DNA of 64,000 nucleotides, taken from assembly GCF_021227995.1 (NCBI RefSeq), contig NZ_CP089301.1, forward strand, positions 2,666,001 through 2,730,000, read 5' to 3'. Source of the DNA: Novosphingobium kaempferiae (GTDB lineage: Bacteria; Pseudomonadota; Alphaproteobacteria; Sphingomonadales; Sphingomonadaceae). Below, piece after piece: positions 53,601 through 61,425 of this stretch; the first letter of the stretch is position 1; every line of letters begins with the position of its first letter. The notes below the pieces were generated by a model that searched no databases, was not told the DNA's origin, and saw nothing but the letters and a program-made list of their open reading frames with translations. The position numbers and the translations under genes were made by a program.

Positions 53601-55350
53601 TGACGCCGAGCTTGCCCTTCTCCAGCGCGGTCGGAACTTCGGCGATGACGCGGAAGCCGAAGTTCTCCAGCGCGGGCACGGCGTCGGACAGCGGCAGCCC
53701 GCCTTCGGACTGGTAGATCTTGAGGTGGACCCAGGTCGCAGGATCGCCCTCGCGCTTGTGGAAGCGCACGTCGCGATGGGCTGCGGCCTCGCCTTCGGAG
53801 CCCTCGCCCACGGCGATGCGGCGCAGCACGGCGATGTCGGTCGCGGCCTCGGTCGGGCCGAAGTCGGTGCGGTAGCCGATCGGGAACGCCTCGGCATAGC
53901 GGCCCGCGACGGCGGCGGCGCGGCCCGGCTCCAGCATCGTCGCCAGCGCCGCCTCGACCGCCTCGGTCCAGCCGCGCAGCAGGGTCTGGAGGTTGCGGTC
54001 GAGTTCCTCCTCGGAGGGGTGATGCACGCCCTCGCGAATGTCGAGCGTGTAGCGCAGCATGGCGAGGTTGCCTGCCTCAACCTGCATGCTCCAGTCGAGC
54101 GTCGGGGCCTGCGCGGCTTCCTCCACCATGGTCTGGATTCGGCGCTGCATCTGCGTGGAAAGCAGGTCGCGAGGCAGCCAGACGAAGGCGAAAAGGTGGC
54201 GCATCAGCGGCGAGCGCGTCAGCAGCAGGCGCGGGCGCGGACGGTCGACCAGCGCGGTCATCGTCATCGCCAGGCGCTCCACGTCGGCCTCGCCCAGCCC
54301 CAGCACGAGGTCGTGCGGCAGGCTGGTCAGCGCATGGGCCAGCGCCTTGCCGGTGTGGCCCTTGGGATCGAGTTCGAGGCGCTCGGCGAAGGTCGAGAGG
54401 TGCTGGCGCAGGCGCGGGACGCGATCAGGCGGCGTGGCGAGCGCGGCGCTCGTCCAGATGCCCGCGTGGACCGACAGGGCCGTGATCTTGCCCTTCTCGA
54501 TCACCGGAACGAGGAACAGGTCCAGCGGCACGCGGCGGTGAACGGTGGCGATGCGGTTGGCCTTGATAACCAGCGGCGCGCTGGCTGTTCCGGCGGCGAT
54601 CGCCGCGTCGAACGCCTCGAAAGCGCGGGCATAGCTGGCATCGGACAGCACGTCCTCCTGCCAGCGGCGGCAGACGCCGAGGCGCTGCTTGCGGGTGCCG
54701 TCGCGGGTGCGCGTGACGTGCCCCAGTTGCGTGAGCATGCCGCTCGCGAACCAGCGCAGCAGTTCGGCGCCCTCGGCATCGTCGATGCGGTCGGCGTCGG
54801 CGCGCATGGCCTCGACCATCAGCGGCCAGTCGGTGACGGCGGCGCGCACGTCGCCCAGCGCGCCCTGCAGCGCGCGCAGCAGTTCGCGGCGCTGGCGGGC
54901 ATCGCCGCGCGGCGTCTCGATGTAGATCATCGACTCGCGCCCGGTCGCCTCGGCGGGATCGGCGGGGATGTCGAGCAGCTTACCGCTCTCGTCGCGGCGC
55001 ACCGGAACCACCGGATGCACCAGCCGGTCAATGACGAGGCCCGCCTCTGCCAGCACGGCGGCGGCCGAGTCGACGAGGAAAGGCATGTCGTCGTTGATGA
55101 GCGCGATCCGCAGGATGCGGCGCTCTTCGCTGGCAGACGTCAGGTCGATGGCGGGCTCGCCCGGCTCGCGCTCTGCCGCGGTCGCGGCGAGGAAGCGCAC
55201 GGCTTCGTCGATCCAGGGGCCTTCGGGGTCGTCACCGGGAAGCAGCGCGCCGCGCAGTTCCTCGGCAAGCGCCTTGTGCAAGGCGGCGGGCGAGAGAGCC
55301 CCCCGCTTCTTCGAAGCCTTCTTGGGGACGGTGAGTTCGCCTGCGCTCAT
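50617..55350 (-). CDS. gdh: NAD-dependent glutamate dehydrogenase, large (180-kDa) type
   Basis: 1577 residues, the length of the L_180 class. A long N-terminal region with ACT-like segments (about 60-500) precedes the catalytic domain: GPVARGGLRWSDRRDDFR then the catalytic Lys region VIVPTGAKGGFYPK at about 815. The NAD-binding domain has WFGGIGTYVKSS and VIGEGANLGVTQ. It deaminates glutamate to 2-oxoglutarate for catabolism. Starts at ATG 55350 with GGAG upstream. It would receive glutamate made by the ast pathway. The 184 nt before it contain the promoter region. Confidence 0.98.
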   Translation of the reverse strand: MSAGELTVPKKASKKRGALSPAALHKALAEELRGALLPGDDPEGPWIDEAVRFLAATAAEREPGEPAIDLTSASEERRILRIALINDDMPFLVDSAAAVLAEAGLVIDRLVHPVVPVRRDESGKLLDIPADPAEATGRESMIYIETPRGDARQRRELLRALQGALGDVRAAVTDWPLMVEAMRADADRIDDAEGAELLRWFASGMLTQLGHVTRTRDGTRKQRLGVCRRWQEDVLSDASYARAFEAFDAAIAAGTASAPLVIKANRIATVHRRVPLDLFLVPVIEKGKITALSVHAGIWTSAALATPPDRVPRLRQHLSTFAERLELDPKGHTGKALAHALTSLPHDLVLGLGEADVERLAMTMTALVDRPRPRLLLTRSPLMRHLFAFVWLPRDLLSTQMQRRIQTMVEEAAQAPTLDWSMQVEAGNLAMLRYTLDIREGVHHPSEEELDRNLQTLLRGWTEAVEAALATMLEPGRAAAVAGRYAEAFPIGYRTDFGPTEAATDIAVLRRIAVGEGSEGEAAAHRDVRFHKREGDPATWVHLKIYQSEGGLPLSDAVPALENFGFRVIAEVPTALEKGKLGVIHDFVVETLDGRAPAEVLDQAASIEDALRAVLNGTGENDAFNRLVPGLGLDSGEANWLRAWYRYLRQAGTHFGIPTVVDALQGAPSVTTAIIALFRALHDPAFDGDREEARAHAEEAIRTGLAGVNAINDDRLLRSYRDIVLAMLRTNAFAPAGETALAFKFDSALVPGLPKPVPWREIFVYSRRVEGIHLRAGPVARGGLRWSDRRDDFRVEILGLMKAQRVKNAVIVPTGAKGGFYPKQLPDPSRDRAAWAAEGQGSYEVFVDTLLSITDNIVGDRVVHPEGVVVRDGEDPYFVVAADKGTAKFSDVANGIAARRDFWLDDAFASGGSNGYDHKAMGITAKGAWLSVQRHFLEMGVDVQADPVRVVGCGDMSGDVFGNGMLLSKTIRLVAAFDHRHIFLDPDPDAAKAWAERQRLFDLPVSSWNDYDKALISKGGGVFPRSMKAIPLSEEVRAALDISATEIDPDSLITAILSAPVDLLWFGGIGTYVKSSAENNVQVGDPTNDGLRVSGNELRVKVIGEGANLGVTQAGRIEFASRGGRINADFIDNSAGVDCSDNEVNIKIALAAAKRAGKLPEKKRVELLRAMTDEVAALVLEDNRLQALALSIAERGGAQVIPSHIRLIETMEESGHLDRRTEGLADNDVLSRRAQDGRGLTRPELAVLLSSGKLQLQGAIEDSELPADPGLTDLLLSAFPQPMQDKFGKFIKGHRLAREIIATKLANRIVNRLGIVTPFELAEEEGAHLSQVAAAFALADRLFGLEALWDRLEAAPMAETARVAMFETVALAVRGHMADLLRAGAGQIAPSELVARLGKGIAALSTDTAELLGERTAAHSRKLRSGLTDLGAPEDIAIEVAHLFDLDGAVGIASLAAETGIAPRRLVTAFTRVGAGLGLDWAQGTAAMMSPSDPWERLLVAGLARDFQQMRLDFLRGLSRTKAGKSDPLAATEEWGRQHKSAIDAFRAIVHRAEKTVTITPAMLAQIASQARNLLAR

Positions 55351-55534
55351 TGCTTTCTCCGCGATCTTCTGCCTTGCGCTGCGCCTGCTTCTAGAGCGTC
55401 AGGACTGCAGCTTTGTGATCATATAGACCCGTCATAACTATCCTGCATCCGTGTAGTGGCAGGATTTTTCGACGGACGGCCGGTGTAACACGATTTCCCG
55501 AACGCGCAATATTCGTTCAACAGGAAGAAACGTT

Positions 55535-56449
55535 TCAGGAGGCCGCCATAGCTAGGGCACCGTGACCTTCGAACGCTTTCGCCGCGAGTACGAGCGATCC
55601 CATCGGCCCGGCATCGTCGCCCAGCAGCGGCGGGACAACCATGCCGGCCAGCCGCTCGCGCGTGCAGTCGCGCAGATAACCGCCGAGCAGCGCAGGCATC
55701 CGCGCGACCGCCATCGGCAAAAGATGCGGCTGCTTGTTGGCGACGCCGCCGCCCACGACGATGCGCTGGGGCGAGACGGTGAAGACCAGCATCGCCAGCA
55801 ATTCGGCAAGATCGTGCGCGACCGGCTCCCACATCGGGTTGTCGGGATCGACTCGCGAGGGGTGAGTGCCGAGGCGAGCGGCGAGCGCGGGGCCGCTCAA
55901 CAGGCCCTCGATGCAGTCGCCGTGGAAGGCACAGGCGCCCTCGAACCGGTCGGCGGCAGCGCGGCGCAGGCGGACGTGGCCGATCTCTGGGTGCAGCAGA
56001 CCATGCGCGGGCGTGCCGTGTACGAGCACGCCGCCGCCAAGGCCGGTCCCGATGGTTAGGTAGACCATGCTCTCGCACCCCTGCCCTGCGCCGAAGCGAT
56101 GCTCGGCCAGCGCGGCGCCGTTGACGTCGGTGTCGATGGCGACCGGGCAGCCCAGCGCATCGGCGATCGTCGCGCGCACTTCGGCTCCGGCCCAGCCGAT
56201 CTTGGGGGTATCGAGCATCGTGCCGTAGTCGGCGGCATCGCGCGAGACGCGGATCGGTCCGAAGCTGGCGATGCCGACCGCGTCGACGGGCTTGTCGTCG
56301 CGCCAGCCCTCGATCGCCTCGACCGCGCGGCCCAGCGTTTCGGCAGGTTCGGTGGTCGGGAACTCCAGCCGCTCGTCGATCCGGCCGGGCGCGCCCAGCA
56401 CGACCACGGTCTTGGTGCCGCCCAGTTCGATGCCTGCGAGCTTGTGCAT
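55535..56449 (-). CDS. scrK: ROK-family fructokinase
   Basis: 304 residues. GIELGGTKTVVVLG is the ATP loop; DTDVNGAALAEHRFGAGQG holds the catalytic Asp; GTGLGGGVLVHG and the zinc-binding run GHVRLRRAAADRFEGACAF plus HGDC mark the fructokinase subgroup of ROK. Makes fructose 6-phosphate. It starts 7 nt after the GH68 gene ends, so both are on one transcript and the fructose released by the GH68 enzyme is its likely substrate. Confidence 0.93.
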   Translation of the reverse strand: MHKLAGIELGGTKTVVVLGAPGRIDERLEFPTTEPAETLGRAVEAIEGWRDDKPVDAVGIASFGPIRVSRDAADYGTMLDTPKIGWAGAEVRATIADALGCPVAIDTDVNGAALAEHRFGAGQGCESMVYLTIGTGLGGGVLVHGTPAHGLLHPEIGHVRLRRAAADRFEGACAFHGDCIEGLLSGPALAARLGTHPSRVDPDNPMWEPVAHDLAELLAMLVFTVSPQRIVVGGGVANKQPHLLPMAVARMPALLGGYLRDCTRERLAGMVVPPLLGDDAGPMGSLVLAAKAFEGHGALAMAAS

Positions 56450-56456
56450 GAGATCC

Positions 56457-57608
56457 CTATCCGTCCGTCAGAGTGGCGCTCTCACCCTCCAGACGCAAGT
56501 GCAGGAAGGGGGCGAAGGTTCCGCCGAAGTGGGCGCGGCCTGCCGGTTTCCGCTCCGCTTCGACATCATCGATTCCCCAGTAATCCACGAAGCTGGTCAC
56601 GGAAAGGTCCGGCAGCACCCACCAGCTGTAAGCCTGGAACGGCTCGGCCTCAGGATTGGCAAAGACGAGGCCATGTCCATTGAGCAGGCGCCATGGCCCC
56701 TCGATCCGATCCGCGACGGCGCCATAGAGCCCGGTCGGCGCTGAAATGCCCGGCGCGAAAACCTTCGCCTGCGTCGACCAGAACAGGTAGAGCCGCCCTT
56801 CATGCGCGACGATGTGCGGACGCTCCAGCTCGTTGTTGACCCCGGACGCGTCGACCAGCGGCGGCAGCTTCTCGAACATGCCGCCCTCGGGATCGTTCGT
56901 GCCGCGCCGCGAACAGCCGATCACGCCGTTGTGGACGCCGAGATGCCGCGCCGAGGAGCCGGTGAACAGTAGGTAATCCTCGCCCTGCGCGCCGCGCCAC
57001 GGAGCCGGGTCGCGGAAGGCCTTGATCTCGCCGAGTTCGCCAGTGCCGTCGTGGCGGCTCATGTAGACGATGTTCGCCGGGATAACCTGCTCGACCGGCT
57101 CCGACCAGCCGGTGAAGGCCGGACCGTCACCATCCGCAAGACGCGTGGTCGAGGCGAAGATGCGCTGGTGGAAGGTCTGCCACTCCTCCCCGCGCTCACC
57201 GGCGGCGGTGAAGTAGAGCGTGACCAGCCCGTCCTCGTACAATGCCGAGCCCGACCACTCGCGACTGCCGGGCGTGAGCCCCTCCGGGAACGTCGCGCCA
57301 AGGTGGACGAACCGCCCGTCGATCCGGTGGAAGTGATGGATGCGCGCCGCCCCGTGCCGGTCCTCCGGGTCATCGAAGGCCGGCGCGGCCAGTGCGAACC
57401 ACAGTTCTCCGCCCCGCCAGCGCACCGGTATCCCGTCCATGCTGGCAAGCGGCCATGCATCCCACACGTCGAGATCGTTTGCCACCCGCCGCACATCGCA
57501 GGGTCCGAACGCACGCGGGCTCGGGATCGGGCCGGCGCTCAGCAGAGCCAGATGCCCGGCCGTCCATTGCAGCGTGGCGAAGTCGGACGGGAGCGGCGGA
57601 AGTGTCAT
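56457..57608 (-). CDS. GH68 enzyme (levansucrase/sucrose hydrolase family) without signal peptide
   Basis: 383 residues. GH68 catalytic residues are all visible: nucleophile Asp50 in VWDAWPLASMDG, the transition-state Asp200 in GEIKAFRDPAPW, and acid/base Glu262 in NELERPHIV. A late WWVLPDLSVTSFVDYWG is also typical. There is no signal peptide, and its partners are a sugar carrier and a fructokinase, so it probably splits imported sucrose in the cytoplasm rather than making levan outside. Some GH68 enzymes are exported without a signal, so this is not certain. Confidence 0.9.
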   Translation of the reverse strand: MTLPPLPSDFATLQWTAGHLALLSAGPIPSPRAFGPCDVRRVANDLDVWDAWPLASMDGIPVRWRGGELWFALAAPAFDDPEDRHGAARIHHFHRIDGRFVHLGATFPEGLTPGSREWSGSALYEDGLVTLYFTAAGERGEEWQTFHQRIFASTTRLADGDGPAFTGWSEPVEQVIPANIVYMSRHDGTGELGEIKAFRDPAPWRGAQGEDYLLFTGSSARHLGVHNGVIGCSRRGTNDPEGGMFEKLPPLVDASGVNNELERPHIVAHEGRLYLFWSTQAKVFAPGISAPTGLYGAVADRIEGPWRLLNGHGLVFANPEAEPFQAYSWWVLPDLSVTSFVDYWGIDDVEAERKPAGRAHFGGTFAPFLHLRLEGESATLTDG

Positions 57609-57623
57609 GGGCGCAATGACTTA

Positions 57624-57633
57624 CAAACGTTTG
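57624..57633. promoter_or_regulatory. LacI-type operator between the GH68 and carrier genes
   Basis: Perfect palindrome CAAACGTTTG, 15 nt before the GH68 start, with a half-site GCAAACGG following at about 57642. It sits between two divergent sugar genes and near a lacI-family gene, so it probably controls both. Confidence 0.7.
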
Positions 57634-57780
57634 CAAAATGCGCAAACGGAAATCTGCTCCATAGTCGCGTTCCGCAGCCGCCGTTTCGGACGAGACTCTC
57701 GGGAATACCTTAAGTTATCCAACGGGTTTCCCGCCCACCGCGCTTCGCGTACAAGCGGCACGTCGCCAAGGGAGACGCGG

Positions 57781-59109
57781 ATGACGGTCGGCGGGAAGCC
57801 GCGCCTTTCGCTGCTGCGCATCGTCGAGATGAACCTGGGGTTCTTCGGGCTCCAGTTCAGTTTCGGCCTGCAGCAGGCGAACATGGGGCCGATCTACGGC
57901 TACCTCGGCGCGAGCGAGGCGCGCATGCCGCTGCTGTGGCTCGCCGGGCCGGTGACGGGGCTGGTGATCCAGCCGTTGATCGGCGCGATGAGCGACCGCA
58001 CGCTCTCCCGACTCGGTCGCCGCACGCCCTACTTCCTGATCGGCGCGGTGCTCTGCACGCTGAGCCTGCTGGCGATGCCGCATTCCTCGGCGCTGTGGAT
58101 GGCGGCGGGGCTGCTGTGGATCCTCGACGCGGGCAACAACGTCACCATGGAGCCCTACCGCGCCTACGTCGCCGACCGCCTTGCGCCGGACCAGCGGCCG
58201 GTCGGCTTCCTGACGCAGAGCGCCTTCACCGGCCTTGCGCATACGCTGTCCTACCTCGCGCCCTCGATCATGGCGACTTTCGTTGACCGCGACCTGCTGG
58301 GGCCAAACGGCATCCCGGTGATCGTGCGCATGGCCTTCGCGATCGGCGCGGTGCTGTCGATCTCAACGATCCTCTATTCCTGCACCCGCGTGCCCGAACT
58401 GCCGCTCACTCCGCCAGAGCGCGAGGCCATCGCCGCCAGCCCCCTCACCCTGCAAGCGACCTTGCGCGAAGTGCGCGACGCCATCGCCGAAATGCCGCGC
58501 CCGATGCGCCAGCTTGCCCTCGCCATGCTGTGCCAGTGGTACGCGATGATGGTCTACTGGCAGTACATCGCCTTCGCCCTGTCCCGCTCGCTCCACGGCA
58601 CCAGCGACGTGCGATCCGCGCAGTTCCGGGACGCGGTGCTGACGGCGCAGCAGTTGGGCGCGCTCTACAACACGGTCGCCTTCGTCGCGGCGCTCGCGCT
58701 GATCCCGATTGTCCGGCGCATGGGCGCGCGGTCGGTCCATGTCATCTGCCTCGCTGCATCGGGCACGGCGATGCTGGCGATCCCGCAGACCAGCGCGCTT
58801 CCCACGCTCGCGCTGATGATGGCGGGGATCGGCCTCGGCTGGGCGGGCATGATGGGAAACACCTATGTGATGCTCGCCGATTCGATCCCGCCCGAGCGCA
58901 ACGGCGTCTACATGGGCATCTTCAATATGTTCATCGTCATCCCGATGCTGATCGAGAACCTGACGATGCCGCTCATCTACGAGCCCATACTCGACGGTGA
59001 TGCCCGCAATGCCCTGATACTTGCCGGATTGATGATGCTGGGGGGGGCAATTGCCACCTTTTTCGTCGATGCCGGAGGTCGTCCTCGACCAGAACGGAGC
59101 CAAAACTGA
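57781..59109 (+). CDS. MFS sugar (probably sucrose) carrier
   Basis: 442 residues with about 12 membrane helices. The N-terminal part LGFFGLQFSFGLQQANMGPIYGYLGA and the loop motif GAMSDRTLSRLGRRTPYFLIG, with the helix-3 PYRAYVADRL, resemble the GPH/SUT group that includes sucrose carriers. GGGAGA lies before the ATG. It is divergent from the GH68 gene and upstream of lacI (59 nt), so it belongs to the sucrose unit. Confidence 0.88.
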   Translation: MTVGGKPRLSLLRIVEMNLGFFGLQFSFGLQQANMGPIYGYLGASEARMPLLWLAGPVTGLVIQPLIGAMSDRTLSRLGRRTPYFLIGAVLCTLSLLAMPHSSALWMAAGLLWILDAGNNVTMEPYRAYVADRLAPDQRPVGFLTQSAFTGLAHTLSYLAPSIMATFVDRDLLGPNGIPVIVRMAFAIGAVLSISTILYSCTRVPELPLTPPEREAIAASPLTLQATLREVRDAIAEMPRPMRQLALAMLCQWYAMMVYWQYIAFALSRSLHGTSDVRSAQFRDAVLTAQQLGALYNTVAFVAALALIPIVRRMGARSVHVICLAASGTAMLAIPQTSALPTLALMMAGIGLGWAGMMGNTYVMLADSIPPERNGVYMGIFNMFIVIPMLIENLTMPLIYEPILDGDARNALILAGLMMLGGAIATFFVDAGGRPRPERSQN

Positions 59110-59168
59110 CAGCTAACTGAACAAGTTACTTCCGACAGGCCGATCCGGGTGCTAAGGGTCTTGCCGAT

Positions 59169-60230
59169 ATGGCGGCAGGGACGGATGATAAAGCAGGGGG
59201 CACCGGTATTCCGGGCACTCCGGGACCGGATGTTGAGGTGCGCACGCTCGCTGACCTCGCACGCGTGGCGGGGGTGTCGGCGGGCACCGTCTCACGCGCG
59301 CTTGCCGGCAAGTCCCTCGTCAACGCGGAAACCCGCGATCGCATCCAGGCTCTAGCCCGCCAGTACGGGTTCCGGCCCAACCAGATGGCCAGCAAGCTGC
59401 GTTCGCGCCGCACGGGCGTCATCGGCGTGGTCATTCCGCTAGGGCACGAGAAGCGCCAGCACATCTCCGACCCGTTCTTCCTGACCCTGCTCGGCCATCT
59501 GGCGGACCAGCTGACGGAAAGCGGCTACGACCTGATGCTGAGCCGGGCCATCCCGGACGGCACTTCGGACTGGCTGGAGCGGATCACCGGCTCGGGCATG
59601 GTCGATGGCGTGCTGCTGATCGGCCAGTCGGACCAGTCGGAGATCATCGATCAGGTCGTCTCGCACTACCGCCCGCTGGTGGCCTGGGGCAATCATCGCG
59701 AGGGGCAGCGCCACATCGTCGTCGGCACCGACAACGAACTGGGCGGTCGCCTTGCCGCAGAGCACCTCATCGCCTGCGGAGCGCGCCGCCTCGCCTTCCT
59801 CGGCGACACCGCCGGGATCGAGATCGCCATGCGCCTGCGCGGCGCGCGCGCGGCTGCCGAAGCCGCTGGCCTCCAGATCGCGCACATCCCTGTGAACCTC
59901 GCCGACGCGGAAATGGGGCCGCAGCTCGAAGCGGCACTGGCCGGGGCAGACTACGACGGCCTCGTCACCGCGTCCGACCTCATCGCGATGTCGACGCTGC
60001 ATGTCCTGCACGAAGCGGGACGCAAGATTCCGGGCGATATCCAGCTGGTCGGCTTCGACGATCTTCCCCTCGCCCGCCTGACCTCGCCGCCGCTCACCAC
60101 CGTGCGGCAGGAGATCGCGCAGGGCGCCAAGGTCATGGTCGAGAAGATCAAGGCGTTGATCGAGGGCGAGACGCGGCAGAGCAAGGTCATGCCGCCGACG
60201 CTCATCGCGCGCGAAACCACGCGCTCCTAA
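59169..60230 (+). CDS. LacI-family repressor of the sucrose cluster
   Basis: 353 residues. The N-terminal helix-turn-helix and hinge are TLADLARVAGVSAGTVSRAL and NQMASKLRSRRTGVIGVVIP (about 27-90); the sugar-binding domain has DGVLLIGQSD and VGFDDLPLARLTSPPLTTV. A 24-residue Gly-rich N-terminal extension precedes the DNA-binding domain, so a later start is possible. Likely binds CAAACGTTTG at 57624 and releases it on a sugar signal. Confidence 0.9.
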   Translation: MAAGTDDKAGGTGIPGTPGPDVEVRTLADLARVAGVSAGTVSRALAGKSLVNAETRDRIQALARQYGFRPNQMASKLRSRRTGVIGVVIPLGHEKRQHISDPFFLTLLGHLADQLTESGYDLMLSRAIPDGTSDWLERITGSGMVDGVLLIGQSDQSEIIDQVVSHYRPLVAWGNHREGQRHIVVGTDNELGGRLAAEHLIACGARRLAFLGDTAGIEIAMRLRGARAAAEAAGLQIAHIPVNLADAEMGPQLEAALAGADYDGLVTASDLIAMSTLHVLHEAGRKIPGDIQLVGFDDLPLARLTSPPLTTVRQEIAQGAKVMVEKIKALIEGETRQSKVMPPTLIARETTRS

Positions 60231-60238
60231 GCCAAAGC

Positions 60239-61423
60239 CTAGATCGCCAGCCCTGCCGCGCGGGCGCTCGCCCAGGCCCACTGGAAGTTGTACCCGCCGA
60301 GCCAGCCGGTGACGTCCACCGCCTCGCCGATGGCGTAGAGCCCCGGCGCGCGCTTCGCTTCCATGGTCTTGGACGAGAGTTCGGCGGTGTCGATGCCGCC
60401 CGCGGTGACTTCCGCCTTGGCGAACCCTTCCGAGCCGTCGGGCAGGAACGGCCAGCGCGCCAGTCGCGCTTCCGCAGCGCCCAGCGCCTTGTCGGTCAGC
60501 GCGCCGAGTTCGCCCTCCAGCGCCAGCCGTTCGCACAGCGCCTCGGCCAGTCGGTCGGGCAATCCGTCGCCCAGCGCCTTGCGGAACGAGAGGCGCGGGC
60601 GTTCGCGCTTGAGTTCGCGCAGCCAGCCATCGGCGCGGTCGGGCAGGAACTGCGCGGTCACGGTGTCGCCGCGCTTCCAGTAGCTCGAAATCTGGAGGAT
60701 CGCCGGGCCGGAGAGCCCGCGATGCGTGAACAGCGCCGCCTCGCGGAATGCCGCTTTACCACAACGCGCCACGATCTCGGTGGAGACGCCCGAGAGTTCG
60801 CGGAACAGCGCCTCGTCGCCCGGCAGCGTCAGCGGCACCAGCGCGGGGCGCGGCTGGACGATCTTGAGCCCGAACTTGCGCGCCAGATCATAGGCGAACC
60901 CGGTCGCGCCCATCTTGGGGATCGACGGCCCGCCGGTAGCGATCACCAGCGCGGGCGCGCTCGCCACCGTATCGCCCCCAGTGTCGCCATATTGGACGCG
61001 GTAGAGACCGTCCGCATGGTCGATATCGCCCAGCGCCGCGCCGCAGCGCACGTCGACGGCGCCCTTGGCGCATTCCTCCAGCAGCATCGCCACGATCTGC
61101 CGCGCGGAACCGTCACAGAACAGCTGGCCCAACGTCTTTTCATGCCAGGCGATGCCGTAGCTTTCGACAAGTGCGAGGAAATCCGCCGCCGTGTAGCGGC
61201 TGAGCGCCGACTTGGCGAAGTGCGGGTTGCTGGACAGGTAACGGTCGGGCGCGGTGTGCACATTGGTGAAGTTGCACCGCCCGCCGCCCGAAATGACGAT
61301 CTTCTTGCCCGCTTCCGCCGCATGGTCGAGCAGCAGCACCCGCCTGCCGCGCTGCCCTGCGGTGGCGGCGCAGAACAGCCCGGCAGCCCCGGCGCCGAGG
61401 ACGATGGCGTCGTATTGCGTCAT
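60239..61423 (-). CDS. BaiN/HI0933-type flavoprotein
   Basis: 394 residues. FAD loop IVLGAGAAGLFCAATAGQRG at the start, KKIVISGGGRCNFTNVHTAP (HI0933-family signature), and GEAVDVTGWLGGYNFQWAWASA near the end. Its function in this group is unknown; related proteins reduce bile-acid intermediates or act on 2-enoyl compounds. It starts 2 nt after the upstream flavoprotein gene ends, so the two are co-transcribed. Convergent with lacI. Confidence 0.9.
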   Translation of the reverse strand: MTQYDAIVLGAGAAGLFCAATAGQRGRRVLLLDHAAEAGKKIVISGGGRCNFTNVHTAPDRYLSSNPHFAKSALSRYTAADFLALVESYGIAWHEKTLGQLFCDGSARQIVAMLLEECAKGAVDVRCGAALGDIDHADGLYRVQYGDTGGDTVASAPALVIATGGPSIPKMGATGFAYDLARKFGLKIVQPRPALVPLTLPGDEALFRELSGVSTEIVARCGKAAFREAALFTHRGLSGPAILQISSYWKRGDTVTAQFLPDRADGWLRELKRERPRLSFRKALGDGLPDRLAEALCERLALEGELGALTDKALGAAEARLARWPFLPDGSEGFAKAEVTAGGIDTAELSSKTMEAKRAPGLYAIGEAVDVTGWLGGYNFQWAWASARAAGLAI

Positions 61424-61425
61424 AT

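Noticed and set aside
52408..55437. 1009-codon frame antisense to gdh
   Set aside because: Shadow of the glutamate dehydrogenase gene; composition typical of antisense frames.
55441..55469. Terminator-like TCCTGC...GCAGGATTTTT on the plus strand before gdh
   Set aside because: No plus-strand gene ends here; stem of only six or seven pairs with a 12-nt loop, probably chance.
59110..59168. Possible terminator or operator between the carrier and lacI genes
   Set aside because: No stable stem or palindrome was found in these 59 nt.
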